Below the pieces are notes generated by a model, which worked only from the letters and a program-made list of their open reading frames with translations, did no database searches and had not been told where the DNA came from. Made by a program: the position numbers and the translations under genes. Of a stretch of DNA of 47,866 nucleotides, positions 26,108-33,825 are shown one piece after another. Source of the stretch: Streptomyces africanus (GTDB lineage: Bacteria > Actinomycetota > Actinomycetes > Streptomycetales > Streptomycetaceae); NCBI RefSeq assembly GCF_002150735.1, contig NZ_MUKA01000029.1, positions 1 to 47,866 of the forward strand, given 5' to 3'. The stretch's first letter is position 1; each line of letters opens with the position of its first letter.

Positions 26108-27310
26108 TCAAGCTGTCTGAGTCATGGGCGGGGTAGGAGTGAAGGCTCGGTCGTCGTGTCGGAGGGCCCACAACACACTGGTGCGGCGTCGTGCGAGTGC
26201 GATGACGGCTTGGACGTGTTTGCAGCCCTCGCCCCGCTTCTTGAGGTAGTACTCGTGGTACGGGCCGTCGCGGATGATGCTGGTCTGCGCGGAGAGGTAG
26301 AAGACTCTGCGCAGGCGGCGGCTGTAGCGCTTGGGACGGTGCAGGTTGCCGGTGCGGCGGCCGGAATCGCGTGGGACAGGGACCAGTCCGGCGGCTGAGG
26401 CCAGGTGCCCGGCATCGACGTAGGCGGTCAGGTCGCCTGCCGCGACGACGAACTCGGCTCCGAGGATGGGGCCCATGCCGGGCAGCGACTCGATGACCTC
26501 GGCCTGTGGGTGTGTGCGGAAGGCGTCGCGGATCTGCCGGTCGATGCGCTTGATCCGGTCGTCCAGGGCCAGGATCTGAGTGGCTAGGTCGGCGACGATC
26601 TGTGCGGCGGCGTCTTCGCCGGGCAGTGCGGTCTGCTGGGCCTGGGCGGCTTCCACGGCTGCGGCGGCCACGCTGTCCGCGTCGCGGACGCCTCGATTGA
26701 CCAGCCAAGAGGCCAGGCGGGACAGGCCGCGTCGGCGCAGGGCGGCTGGGGTCTGGTAGCCGGTCAGCAGCACCAGTGCGCCTTTGCGGGCTGAGTAGTC
26801 GAAGGCGCGCTCCAGGGCGGGGAACATGCCGGTGAGCACGTCGCGGAGCCGGTTGAGCGTCCGCACCCGGTCGGTGATCAGGTCGGTGCGGTGGGCGGTC
26901 AGGAGCGCGAGATCGGCGGCCAGCTGCGCGGGCACATTGAGGGTGGCGAAGTCCCGCCGGTGGCGGGCGGTTTCGGCGATGACGTAGGCGTCGCGGGCAT
27001 CGGTTTTGGCCTCGCCCCGGTAGGCGCCGGCCATGCGGTTGACGGTGCGGCCGGGCACGTAGACGGCCCGTTGGCCGTGGGCGGCCAGCAGCGCCAGCAA
27101 CAGGGCGGAGGACCTGCTGGAGATGTCCGCCGCCCAGTGCACCTCATTGGCCAGGTCCAGGATCTCGCCGAGCGCGGTAAGGATCGCCGACTCGTCGTTG
27201 TCGATCTTCTTCGACCACAGGGTCGCGCCGGTCTCGTCGACCACTGCGGCCCAGTGATGGCCCTTGCCCGCGTCGATACCGACCCATATCCGGGCCCGCT
27301 GTTTGTTCAC
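26108..27310 (-). CDS. IS110-family transposase
   Basis: 400 residues, GTG 27310 with GGGAGG. The N-terminal DEDD (RuvC-like) domain reads RIWVGIDAGKGHHWAAVVDE, then EVHWAADISS and AKTDARDAYVIAETARHR. The C-terminal transposase_20 domain has ESLPGMGPILGAEFVVAAGD and the Ser region LASAAGLVPVPRDSGRRTGN. IS110 enzymes are recombinases that use a bridge RNA and no terminal inverted repeats. It closes the left flank of the excisionase-integrase cassette. The preceding 248 bases (25860-26107) hold no gene and probably contain the other IS end. Confidence 0.95.
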   Translation of the reverse strand: MNKQRARIWVGIDAGKGHHWAAVVDETGATLWSKKIDNDESAILTALGEILDLANEVHWAADISSRSSALLLALLAAHGQRAVYVPGRTVNRMAGAYRGEAKTDARDAYVIAETARHRRDFATLNVPAQLAADLALLTAHRTDLITDRVRTLNRLRDVLTGMFPALERAFDYSARKGALVLLTGYQTPAALRRRGLSRLASWLVNRGVRDADSVAAAAVEAAQAQQTALPGEDAAAQIVADLATQILALDDRIKRIDRQIRDAFRTHPQAEVIESLPGMGPILGAEFVVAAGDLTAYVDAGHLASAAGLVPVPRDSGRRTGNLHRPKRYSRRLRRVFYLSAQTSIIRDGPYHEYYLKKRGEGCKHVQAVIALARRRTSVLWALRHDDRAFTPTPPMTQTA

Positions 27311-27760
27311 GCGTCCCTCCCGCAGCCGAGTTCCTTCCGTCGGCCCGTAGGACACCCCGTCGACAGCTCCGTAAACAGCGACGCTTTCCGCGTATTTCAA
27401 TCAGCGACCAGGGCGCCCCGGAGGGCCGGACGGCCACTCCAGCCGAGCCACGGTCGGCAAGCTGCTTTGAAGCCACATCCGGCCCTCCCGGGCCACTGAA
27501 CAACTTACGGAGCTGCTTTGGGGCGAGTGATCATGGCCCCGTAAGCTTCCGGCGCGTCGGGCAGTCTGTGGACCTGCCCGGTAAAGCACGACGTTGGGGC
27601 CATGATCTTCGAGGCTCGCGCCAAAGTGGCTCCGTAAAGCCGTGGAGCCGACCGCCCCAGCCACGACGTACCCCTTCTCTGGCATCAGGCGGCTGATTGC
27701 TCTGAGCGCGACACGGGCGCCGGCCGGGCTGGAGCGGGGCGGAGACAGGAGAACCAACCC
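27311..27760. other. Non-coding flank between IS110 transposase and excisionase
   Basis: 450 bases without a convincing gene. It includes the structured candidate RNA at 27504-27640 and, in the first third, CAGCTCCGTAAACAGCG at about 27365, related in sequence to parts of that structure. The IS110 end and the excisionase promoter must lie here too; I cannot place either. Confidence 0.5.
27504..27640. ncRNA. Large nested hairpin, candidate IS110 bridge RNA
   Basis: Outer arms 27507-27540 and 27595-27635 pair over most of their length (CGGAG, CTTTGG, GCGAG and GATCATGGCCCC with their complements, a few bulges). Inside is a strong hairpin around 27558-27580, GGGCAG and CTGCCC closing TCTGTGGAC. 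CCGTAA-type motifs recur at 27370, 27538 and 27632. It lies upstream of an IS110 transposase, where IS110 elements encode a guide RNA. An operator or element-end function is also possible. Confidence 0.5.
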
Positions 27761-27997
27761 GTGGCTAACCGACGCCTCACCCTGGCGGACGTGGCTGCCG
27801 AGCCGCGCCCTCTGCCTTCCCGGTACCTGACGCCCGAAGACCTGGTCGAGATGTTCGACCTGCCCAGCGTCGAGACGGTCTACCAGTGGCGCAGGAAGCG
27901 CACCGGCCCCAGAGGGTTCCGTGTCGGCCGGCACCTGCGCTTCGACCCGATCGACGTACGGGCCTGGGTGGATGCCCGGCTTGGGGAAGCTGCCTGA
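27761..27997 (+). CDS. Excisionase-type helix-turn-helix protein
   Basis: 78 residues, GTG start with ACAGGAG. MerR-like/AlpA helix-turn-helix: RYLTPEDLVEMFDLPSVETV, YQWRRKRTGPRGFRVGRHLR and the conserved FDPIDVRAWVD. It would direct excision by the integrase. Its stop overlaps the integrase ATG (TGATG), the usual xis-int arrangement. Confidence 0.92.
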   Translation: MANRRLTLADVAAEPRPLPSRYLTPEDLVEMFDLPSVETVYQWRRKRTGPRGFRVGRHLRFDPIDVRAWVDARLGEAA

Positions 27998-29220
27998 TGG
28001 CCGGGCACATCCAGGACCGTTGGTACAAGACCGAGGTTGGCCCGGACGGCAAGACCAGCAAGGTCAAGACCGAGCGGTACGGCTCGGGCATGCGGTACCG
28101 CGCCCGGTACGTCGGCCCGGACGGCACGGAGAAGTCGAAGAGCTTTCCTGACCGGCAGAAGCGGCTTGCCGAGCAGTGGTTGACCCAGACGGAGGCCGAC
28201 ATGGCGCGCGGGCAGTACATCGACCCGCGCGCGGCACGGATCACGTTCCAGCAGTACGCCGAGAACTGGGTGACTCACGCACCCGATCCGAACACCCAGG
28301 CGTCGATGGAGTCGCAGCTTCGGCTGCACGCGTTCCCGTACTTGGGGTCGCGTCCTCTCGGCTCCTTCCAGCCCGCTCACATCCGTGACTGAGTGAGGCA
28401 GCTCCAGGAGAACGGCGTCCGTGGCTCGTACGCTCGGACGATCTACTCCAACGTGCGGGCGGCTCTGAGCGCTGCCGTGGACGATGGGCATCTTCCCCGG
28501 AACCCGTGTGCTGCTCGCTCGGTCCGGCCGCCGACCGTGGACAGCAAGCGAGTCGTCCCATGGACGGCAGAGCGGGTCTTCGCCGTCCGGGCCGGCATGC
28601 CCGAGCGGTACCAAGCCATGGTCGATCTGGGCGGCGGCTGCGGTCTCCGCCAGGGGGAGATCCTTGGTATCGCCGTCGACGCGATCGACTTTGCGGCGGG
28701 CATGCTCCACGTGGTCCAGCAGCTCAAGCTGAGCCGCAGCAAGCCCGTGTTCGCCCCGCCCAAGGGTGGCAAGCTGCGGGACGTGCCGCTGCCCGGTCCG
28801 GTCGCGGATGCCCTCCGGGACCACATGAAGCGGTTCCCCCCGGTGGAGATCACCTTGCCGTGGATGGCGGCGGACGGGCCTCCGGTGACCAAGCAGCTGA
28901 TCTTCACCGGCCCGCGTGGCGGTCATGTCTGGCGGACGTCCCTCAACGAGGAAGTGTGGAAGCGGGCGCTCGCCTCGGTCGGAGTGATCCCCGAGCGGAA
29001 GCCGGGTGAGTCCTACGTCGAGTCCCGCGAGAACGGCATGCACGCCCTCCGGCACTTCTACGCCTCGGTGCTCTTGGACGCTGGGGAGAACATCAAGGCC
29101 CTCGCCGAGTACCTCGGCCACTCGGACCCCGGCTTGACGCTCCGCGTGTACGCACACCTGATGCCCTCCAGCCAGGAGCGCACCCGCAAGGCCCTGGCGT
29201 CCCTCTTCGAGCGCCAGTGA
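27997..29220 (+). pseudogene. Tyrosine-type site-specific integrase with internal stop
   Basis: The reading frame is intact from ATG 27997 to 29220 except for one TGA at 28390-28392 (codon 132), where homologues would carry Trp (HIRD-W-VRQL). Downstream the full catalytic domain is present: first Arg in GCGLRQGEILGI, HALRHFYASVLLDAG (His-x-x-Arg), GHSDPG and the nucleophile Tyr in LRVYAHLMP. The N-terminal arm and core-binding domains precede the stop. The stop would give a 131-residue fragment. A GTG right after it could in principle restart. Either the element is immobile or the base is a sequence error. Confidence 0.88.
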
Positions 29221-29338
29221 CGAGCCTCATCAGTACCCAACGTGAACAAGTTCTGTGATGCTAAAGGGCAGCAGTCTCGGCGAGTGGATTCACCAAAGTT
29301 GATTCCGTTAGCAGCGTCGTGGGAGATTGGGATGCAAG

Positions 29339-29368
29339 CTCCTAGATGGCTCGCATAGGTTCTAGGAG
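29339..29368. terminator. Hairpin after the integrase
   Basis: Perfect 8-base inverted repeat CTCCTAGA / TCTAGGAG with a 14-base loop, 120 bases past the integrase stop. It could be a terminator or an integrase arm site. Confidence 0.4.
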
Positions 29369-29384
29369 ACAGAACGACCGAGGA

Positions 29385-29412
29385 CCTGGATCCGGCTGCA
29401 ACCAGATCCAGG
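29385..29412. terminator. Terminator-like hairpin
   Basis: CCTGGATC / GATCCAGG, 8-base perfect arms, loop of 12. Likely terminator of the xis-int transcript. Confidence 0.55.
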
Positions 29413-29427
29413 CCCTCATGCAGTCAA

Positions 29428-29460
29428 CGAGCCCGGTCGCTCAGCAGCAGACCGGGCTCG
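29428..29460. terminator. Second terminator-like hairpin
   Basis: CGAGCCCGGTC / GACCGGGCTCG, 11-base perfect arms, loop of 11. Stands directly behind the previous hairpin, so a tandem terminator facing the gpmA end of the element. Confidence 0.6.
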
Positions 29461-29509
29461 CTGCATGTGCAGCTGCTCCCGGTCGCGACCGTCCTCGCGC
29501 GTGACCCGC

Positions 29510-29629
29510 TCATCGAGCGAACTGCATCACGCCGGTAGCGATGGCCACCAAGAGACCGGCTCCCGTAAGCCAGACCTGCCACCTCTCGGCACTGGTCCAC
29601 CTACGGGGCTCGTCCTTCTCAAGGCTCAC
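29510..29629 (-). CDS. Possible 39-residue single-helix membrane protein
   Basis: GTG at 29629 preceded by GAAGGAGGAAGGGAGG. The peptide has a charged start (MSLEKDEPRRWTSAERW) and one transmembrane helix (VWLTGAGLLVAIATGVMQF). A palindrome ACCGGCCCG-CTTCT-CGGGCCGGT lies just upstream. It is between the integrase and attR, where small membrane proteins are common in such elements. No family is recognised and the call rests on the ribosome site and helix only. Confidence 0.4.
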   Translation of the reverse strand: MSLEKDEPRRWTSAERWQVWLTGAGLLVAIATGVMQFAR

Positions 29630-29835
29630 CTCTACTGCCTCCCTTCCTCCTTCAACCGGCCCGCTTCTCGGGCCGGTGCCTTGGAACTCCCGCACCAGTG
29701 GGCGGAGTTCAGGGAAGGATCAGGTGAGGCGCGACCAGCATACCGGTCATGTTGTTATTCACCGAGGGACGACAGAAGGCTTGACAGCGGCCCCAAATCC
29801 CTTTCATGGCCCAGCGACGGGCCCACTGCAGCAAC

Positions 29836-29874
29836 AAGGCCCCTGCCAGCGGAGAAACCGCAGGCAGGGGCCTT
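29836..29874. terminator. gpmA terminator
   Basis: Perfect 12-base arms AAGGCCCCTGCC / GGCAGGGGCCTT with a 15-base loop, starting 13 bases beyond the gpmA stop. If the element is as drawn, this terminator was brought in by the element. Confidence 0.85.
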
Positions 29875-29884
29875 GATCAGTTCG

Positions 29885-29904
29885 GCTTACTTCTTCTTCC
29901 CCTG
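29885..29904 (-). other. Right attachment site (attR), end of gpmA
   Basis: Same 20 bases as at 18812-18831, here comprising the last codons (Gln-Gly-Lys-Lys-Lys) and stop of gpmA. Confidence 0.65.
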
Positions 29905-30648
29905 ATTCTTGACCGCCTCAATAGCCGCCGCAGCCGCGTCAGGGTCCAGGTACGTCCCGCCCGGGTTCACCGGCTTGAAGTCGGTGTCGAGTTCGTAGGA
30001 CAGCGGGATGCCCGTCGGGATGTTGAGGCCCGCGATGTCCGCGTCGGAGATGCCGTCCAGGTGCTTGACCAGGGCGCGCAGGCTGTTGCCGTGGGCGGCG
30101 ACCAGGACCGTGCGGCCGGTCAGCAGGTCGGGGACGATCGCGTCGAACCAGTACGGGAGCATGCGGACGACGACGTCCTTGAGGCACTCCGTCTGCGGAC
30201 GCAGCTCCGGCGGGAGGGTCGCGTAGCGCGGGTCGGAGAACTGGGAGTACTCGGCGTCACGGTCCAGCGCCGGCGGCGGGGTGTCGTAGGAGCGGCGCCA
30301 CAGCATGAACTGCTCCTCGCCGAACTCGGCGAGCGTCTGGGCCTTGTCCTTGCCCTGGAGGGCGCCGTAGTGGCGCTCGTTCAGGCGCCAGCTGCGGTGG
30401 ACCGGGATCCAGAGGCGGTCGGCGGACTCCAGGGCGAGCTGCGCGGTGCGGATGGCGCGCTTCTGGAGGGACGTGTGGACGACGTCGGGGAGCAGGCCGG
30501 CGTCCTTGAGCAGCTCGCCGCCGCGCGTCGCCTCCTTCTCGCCCTTCGCGGTCAGGTTGACGTCCACCCAGCCGGTGAACAGGTTCTTCTCGTTCCACTC
30601 GCTCTCGCCGTGGCGGAGGAGGATCAGCTTGTACGGTGCGTCGGCCAT
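29887..30648 (-). CDS. gpmA: 2,3-bisphosphoglycerate-dependent phosphoglycerate mutase
   Basis: 253 residues. Interconverts 3- and 2-phosphoglycerate in glycolysis, cytoplasmic. [10 protein letters not shown] carries the phospho-histidine (His13), [11 protein letters not shown] the conserved GpmA strand, [12 protein letters not shown] the substrate Arg/Glu, and [18 protein letters not shown] the second catalytic His. The ATG at 30648 begins [14 protein letters not shown] as in homologues. The last codons are the element attachment site. It is the first gene of the conserved right-hand block. Confidence 0.98.
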   Translation of the reverse strand: MADAPYKLILLRHGESEWNEKNLFTGWVDVNLTAKGEKEATRGGELLKDAGLLPDVVHTSLQKRAIRTAQLALESADRLWIPVHRSWRLNERHYGALQGKDKAQTLAEFGEEQFMLWRRSYDTPPPALDRDAEYSQFSDPRYATLPPELRPQTECLKDVVVRMLPYWFDAIVPDLLTGRTVLVAAHGNSLRALVKHLDGISDADIAGLNIPTGIPLSYELDTDFKPVNPGGTYLDPDAAAAAIEAVKNQGKKK

Positions 30649-30805
30649 GCCCCAGAGCGTAATCCACGCATTCGCCCGTTCGCGTGGCTGCCCGGCAGGC
30701 GGACGTTTGACGGGTTCTGTTAATTGAGTGGCCTCCGTCAAGCGCGGATTTGTAACGTGTGAGCCCTACGTGCGCCGCTTACATTCATGCGTCCCGGGGG
30801 AGCCC

Positions 30806-32143
30806 ATGTCGTCCATGCCGTACGCCCTGCGTGCCAGACGTGCCGTCCGGGAGAGCGTCTCCGGAATGCCCCGCGAGTTCTGGTGGCTGTGGACCAGCAC
30901 CCTCGTCAACCGGCTCGGTGCCTTCGTCGCGACCTTCATGGCGCTGTACCTCACGCTCGACCGCGGCTACTCCGCCACGTACGCCGGTCTCGTCGCCGCC
31001 CTGCACGGGCTCGGCGGGGTGGTCTCCTCACTCGGCGGCGGCGTGATGACCGACCGGCTGGGGCGGCGGCCGACCCTGCTGATCGCGCAGGCCTCGACCG
31101 CCGTCTCCGTCGCGCTGCTCGGGTTCGTGCACCACCCGGTCGCGATCGCCGGCGTCGCGTTCCTCGTCGGCATGGCCAGCAACGCGTCCCGGCCCGCCGT
31201 GCAGGCGATGATGGCCGACATCGTCCGGCCCGAGGACCGGATCCGCGCCTTCTCCCTCAACTACTGGGCCATCAACCTCGGCTTCGCCGTGTCCTCCATG
31301 GCCGCCGGGTTCATCGCCGAGGTCAGCTATCTCGCCGGGTTCCTGATCGAGGCGGGGATGACGATGGCCTGCGCGGTCCTGGTCTTCCTGAAGCTGCCCG
31401 AGTCCAAGCCCGCCGCGACGGTGAAGACGGCCGCCGCCTCCGGTGAACCCGACAGAACCGACGGCTCCGTCAGCCTCGGGACCGTACTGCGCGACGGGCG
31501 CTTCATGGGCGTCGTCGGGCTGTCCTTCCTGGTCGCGCTGATCTTCCAGCAGGCCTCGGTGGGGCTGCCGGTGGCGATGGGCCAGGCCGGGTTCACGTCC
31601 GCCGAGTACGGCATGGCGATTGCCGTCAACGGCGTCCTGATCGTCGTGCTCCAGCTCCCGGTCACGCGGTTCATCGAACACCGGGACCCGCGCCGGCTGC
31701 TCGTGGTCTCCTCCGTCCTCGCGGGCTACGGCTTCGGACTCACCGCGTTCGCCGGGTCGGTCGGCGTCATCGCCCTCACGGTGTGCGTGTGGACGCTGGC
31801 CGAGATCGTCAACGCCCCGACCCAGACGGGCCTGGTCGTCCGGCTGTCCCCGCTCCACGGACGCGGGCGCTACCAGGGGATGTACAGCATGTCCTGGTCC
31901 GTCGCCGCGCTCGTTGCCCCGCTGATGTCCGGGTTCGTCATCGACCGGTTCGGGGCGGAGTGGCTGTGGGGGCTGTGCGCGGTGGTGGGGACGGTGGCCG
32001 GGCTGGGGTACGGGGTGCTGATGCGTCGGGTGCCGGAGGAGGAGCAGCCGGTCGAGGCGGTTGAGCCCGAGCCTGCCGAGTCGGCTGAGCCCGAGCCTGC
32101 CGAGTCGGCTGAGCCTACTGCCGGCGCCCTGCGAGCTCCCTGA
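30806..32143 (+). CDS. MFS transporter
   Basis: 445 residues, ATG 30806 with GGGGGAG. Twelve hydrophobic helices are expected; the major-facilitator A motif is GGGVMTDRLGRRPTLL after helix 2, with the related charged loop TRFIEHRDPRR between the halves. It belongs to the DHA1-like exporters; the substrate is unknown. The C-terminal 30 residues are an acidic repeat (EPEPAESAEPEPAESAEP) made by a duplicated 24-base DNA unit. It is divergent from gpmA. Confidence 0.92.
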   Translation: MSSMPYALRARRAVRESVSGMPREFWWLWTSTLVNRLGAFVATFMALYLTLDRGYSATYAGLVAALHGLGGVVSSLGGGVMTDRLGRRPTLLIAQASTAVSVALLGFVHHPVAIAGVAFLVGMASNASRPAVQAMMADIVRPEDRIRAFSLNYWAINLGFAVSSMAAGFIAEVSYLAGFLIEAGMTMACAVLVFLKLPESKPAATVKTAAASGEPDRTDGSVSLGTVLRDGRFMGVVGLSFLVALIFQQASVGLPVAMGQAGFTSAEYGMAIAVNGVLIVVLQLPVTRFIEHRDPRRLLVVSSVLAGYGFGLTAFAGSVGVIALTVCVWTLAEIVNAPTQTGLVVRLSPLHGRGRYQGMYSMSWSVAALVAPLMSGFVIDRFGAEWLWGLCAVVGTVAGLGYGVLMRRVPEEEQPVEAVEPEPAESAEPEPAESAEPTAGALRAP

Positions 32144-32185
32144 GACCGGCCGACCGCACCTTCAGTTCACTTCACTCAGTTCACT

Positions 32186-32437
32186 TCACTGGGCCGTCAA
32201 CGGCACCGGGTGGATCTCGTCCGCCTTGTGCCCCGCGCGTTCGTGGACGCGCTGGACCGCTTCCGCGGAGGGTGCTTCCGAGAGGCAGTAGACGAGGCCG
32301 GACTCCGGGTCCGCCCAGGCCCTCTCGAAGTGCACGCTCTCGTCCCCTTCTATGGCGAGGTCCGCGTTGTGGGCCTCGAGCAGCTGCTCTTCCGTGATGC
32401 CCTTCATGCTGTGGTGGACATCCATGAACTTGGCCAT
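32186..32437 (-). CDS. SCO4226-family nickel-binding protein
   Basis: 83 residues, ferredoxin-like alpha/beta fold. It closely matches the S. coelicolor SCO4226 protein, whose structure showed a nickel-binding dimer. Metal and fold landmarks are FMDVHHSMKGITEEQLLEAH near the start, VHFERAWADPESGLVYCLSE in the middle and RVHERAGHKADEIHPV. ATG 32437 with AAGGAGG. Physiological role is unsettled. Next to it lies a Cys-rich peptide gene, on the same strand. Confidence 0.92.
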   Translation of the reverse strand: MAKFMDVHHSMKGITEEQLLEAHNADLAIEGDESVHFERAWADPESGLVYCLSEAPSAEAVQRVHERAGHKADEIHPVPLTAQ

Positions 32438-32606
32438 GACGTCACGCCTCCTTCCCAGTACCCGGCGGCACGCCGATACAGCGGGCGTACCCCCATGGTC
32501 CGCCCGTATCGGTACGAAGGCACCACGACGTCCGAAACCTTCACAACGCCGCAGGGCCCCGGCGGCTGACCGCCGGGGCCCTGCGGGTCGTACGAGAACG
32601 CCGGCG

Positions 32607-32762
32607 TCAGCCGCACTGGCAGGGGCTGCCCGACTGGCAGCCGCAGCCGCAGCCCGAGCCGCAGCCGCAGGCGGCGACCAGGGGCAGGTTCCTGATCTCG
32701 GCGGGCTGCTCGGTCTCGCGCTGCTGCGTGGGGTCGGGCGTGGTACTGGGGGATTCGGTCAT
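32607..32762 (-). CDS. 51-residue cysteine-rich peptide, possibly metal-binding
   Basis: ATG 32762 with GAGGAGGG six bases upstream, so translation is likely. The first 33 residues are polar (MTESPSTTPDPTQQRETEQP), then EIRNLPLVAACGCGSGCGC and GCQSGSPCQCG. Seven cysteines lie in the last 20 residues. This recalls metallothionein-like or other small metal-binding peptides, but no family is certain. The gene is about 170 bases upstream of the nickel-binding protein gene on the same strand, so they could share a transcript. Confidence 0.7.
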   Translation of the reverse strand: MTESPSTTPDPTQQRETEQPAEIRNLPLVAACGCGSGCGCGCQSGSPCQCG

Positions 32763-32878
32763 GGGTCCCTCCTCGAGGCTGGTGCCTGTGCCCATTGGAC
32801 GCCCGTCCCGCTGGGCGCATCAACGGCGCACAGAGGCGCCTGCGCGCCCCAGCCGATCCCCGACCGGAAAACCGAGGG

Positions 32879-33580
32879 TCAGGCGCTCTCCGCCCCCGTC
32901 ACCGCCTGGATCTCCGGCTGCACATCCGTCTGGAGCTCGTCCGCGTGCTCACCCGTCACCAGGTACACCACCCGCTTGGCGACCGAGACCGCGTGGTCGG
33001 CGAACCGCTCGTAGTAGCGGCCGAGCAGCGTCACGTCCACGGCCGTCTCGATGCCGTGCTTCCAGCGGTCGTCCATCAGGTGCTGGAAGAGCGTGCGGTG
33101 CAGCAGGTCCATCTCGTCGTCGTCCTGCTCCAGCTGGAGCGCCAGGTCGACGTCCTTGGTGATGATCACCTCGGCGGCCTTGGCCATCAGGCGCTGGGCG
33201 AGCTGGCCCATCTCCAGGATGGTGGCGTGCAGGTCGCTCGGGACCGCGCGGTCCGGGTAGCGCAGGCGCGCGAGCTTCGCCACGTGCTGGGCGAGGTCGC
33301 CCGAGCGCTCCAGGTCGGCCGACATACGCAGCGACGTGACGACGATGCGCAGGTCCGTCGCCACCGGCTGCTGCCGCGCCAGCAGGGCTATGGCCCGGGC
33401 CTCCAGGTCGTGCTGGAGCTCGTCGACCTTCTGGTCGGCCTCGATGACGTTCTCGGCCAGCTTCAGGTCGGAGTCGAGCATGGCGGTGGTGGCGCGCCCG
33501 ATCGCCGAGCCGACCAGCCGGGCCATCTCCACCAGACCGTCGCCGATCGAGTCCAGTTCCTCGTGGTACGCGTCCCGCAT
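32879..33580 (-). CDS. phoU: Phosphate signalling protein PhoU
   Basis: 233 residues, two PhoU helical repeats with the acidic metal-binding motifs (ERSGDLAQHVAKLARLRY and ERFADHAVSVAKRVVYLVTG). PhoU couples phosphate supply to the PhoR-PhoP system. ATG 33580 with GAGAGGGAAG. It is divergent from phoR, with a PHO box in the shared promoter, so it is expected to be PhoP controlled. Confidence 0.97.
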   Translation of the reverse strand: MRDAYHEELDSIGDGLVEMARLVGSAIGRATTAMLDSDLKLAENVIEADQKVDELQHDLEARAIALLARQQPVATDLRIVVTSLRMSADLERSGDLAQHVAKLARLRYPDRAVPSDLHATILEMGQLAQRLMAKAAEVIITKDVDLALQLEQDDDEMDLLHRTLFQHLMDDRWKHGIETAVDVTLLGRYYERFADHAVSVAKRVVYLVTGEHADELQTDVQPEIQAVTGAESA

Positions 33581-33719
33581 CAGGCTTCCCTCTCGTGCGT
33601 CTGTGTCGGGGGTTCAAGGGCCGGGGCCCACCGAACAACCGGCGGTACGACCGTCGTACAACCAACGGTCCGAACCCCACGCTCCCACGTTGCGGCCCGT
33701 ACGCGTCCGTTTCCGTCAT

Positions 33720-33752
33720 CCCAAATGAACCAATACTGGCTCCAAGGTGAAC
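33720..33752 (-). promoter_or_regulatory. PHO box (PhoP binding site) between phoU and phoR
   Basis: On the minus strand, three 11-base units: GTTCACCTTGG, AGCCAGTATTG and GTTCATTTGGG. The outer two fit the GTTCACC consensus at 22-base spacing (two turns). It lies about 140 bases from phoU and 74 from phoR, where the S. coelicolor phoRP-phoU box is known. Confidence 0.85.
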
Positions 33753-33825
33753 TCTGGGCGACGAGTGTTCGAGCTCGCAGTCCGACGGCTGTGGCCCGTG
33801 CCCGACCCATGCCTAACCTGGGTGC

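Larger units (their letters stand above)
18812..29904. mobile_element. Integrative element in the 3' end of gpmA, about 11 kb
   Basis: Bounded by a perfect 20-base direct repeat (GCTTACTTCTTCTTCCCCTG). The right copy contains the last codons and stop of gpmA. An excisionase and tyrosine integrase lie next to the right copy. Left of the left copy is a hairpin (18773-18789) resembling the gpmA terminator, as expected if the old chromosomal 3' flank was displaced there. The cargo is AT-richer than the core: GIY-YIG protein, small membrane proteins, TIR-like protein, ABC-3C-type system and an IS110 transposon. The limits are inferred from the repeat. Confidence 0.75.

Noticed and set aside
32061..32137. 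Repeat at the C-terminus of the MFS gene as a separate element
   Set aside because: It is a simple in-frame duplication giving an acidic tail, within the gene.
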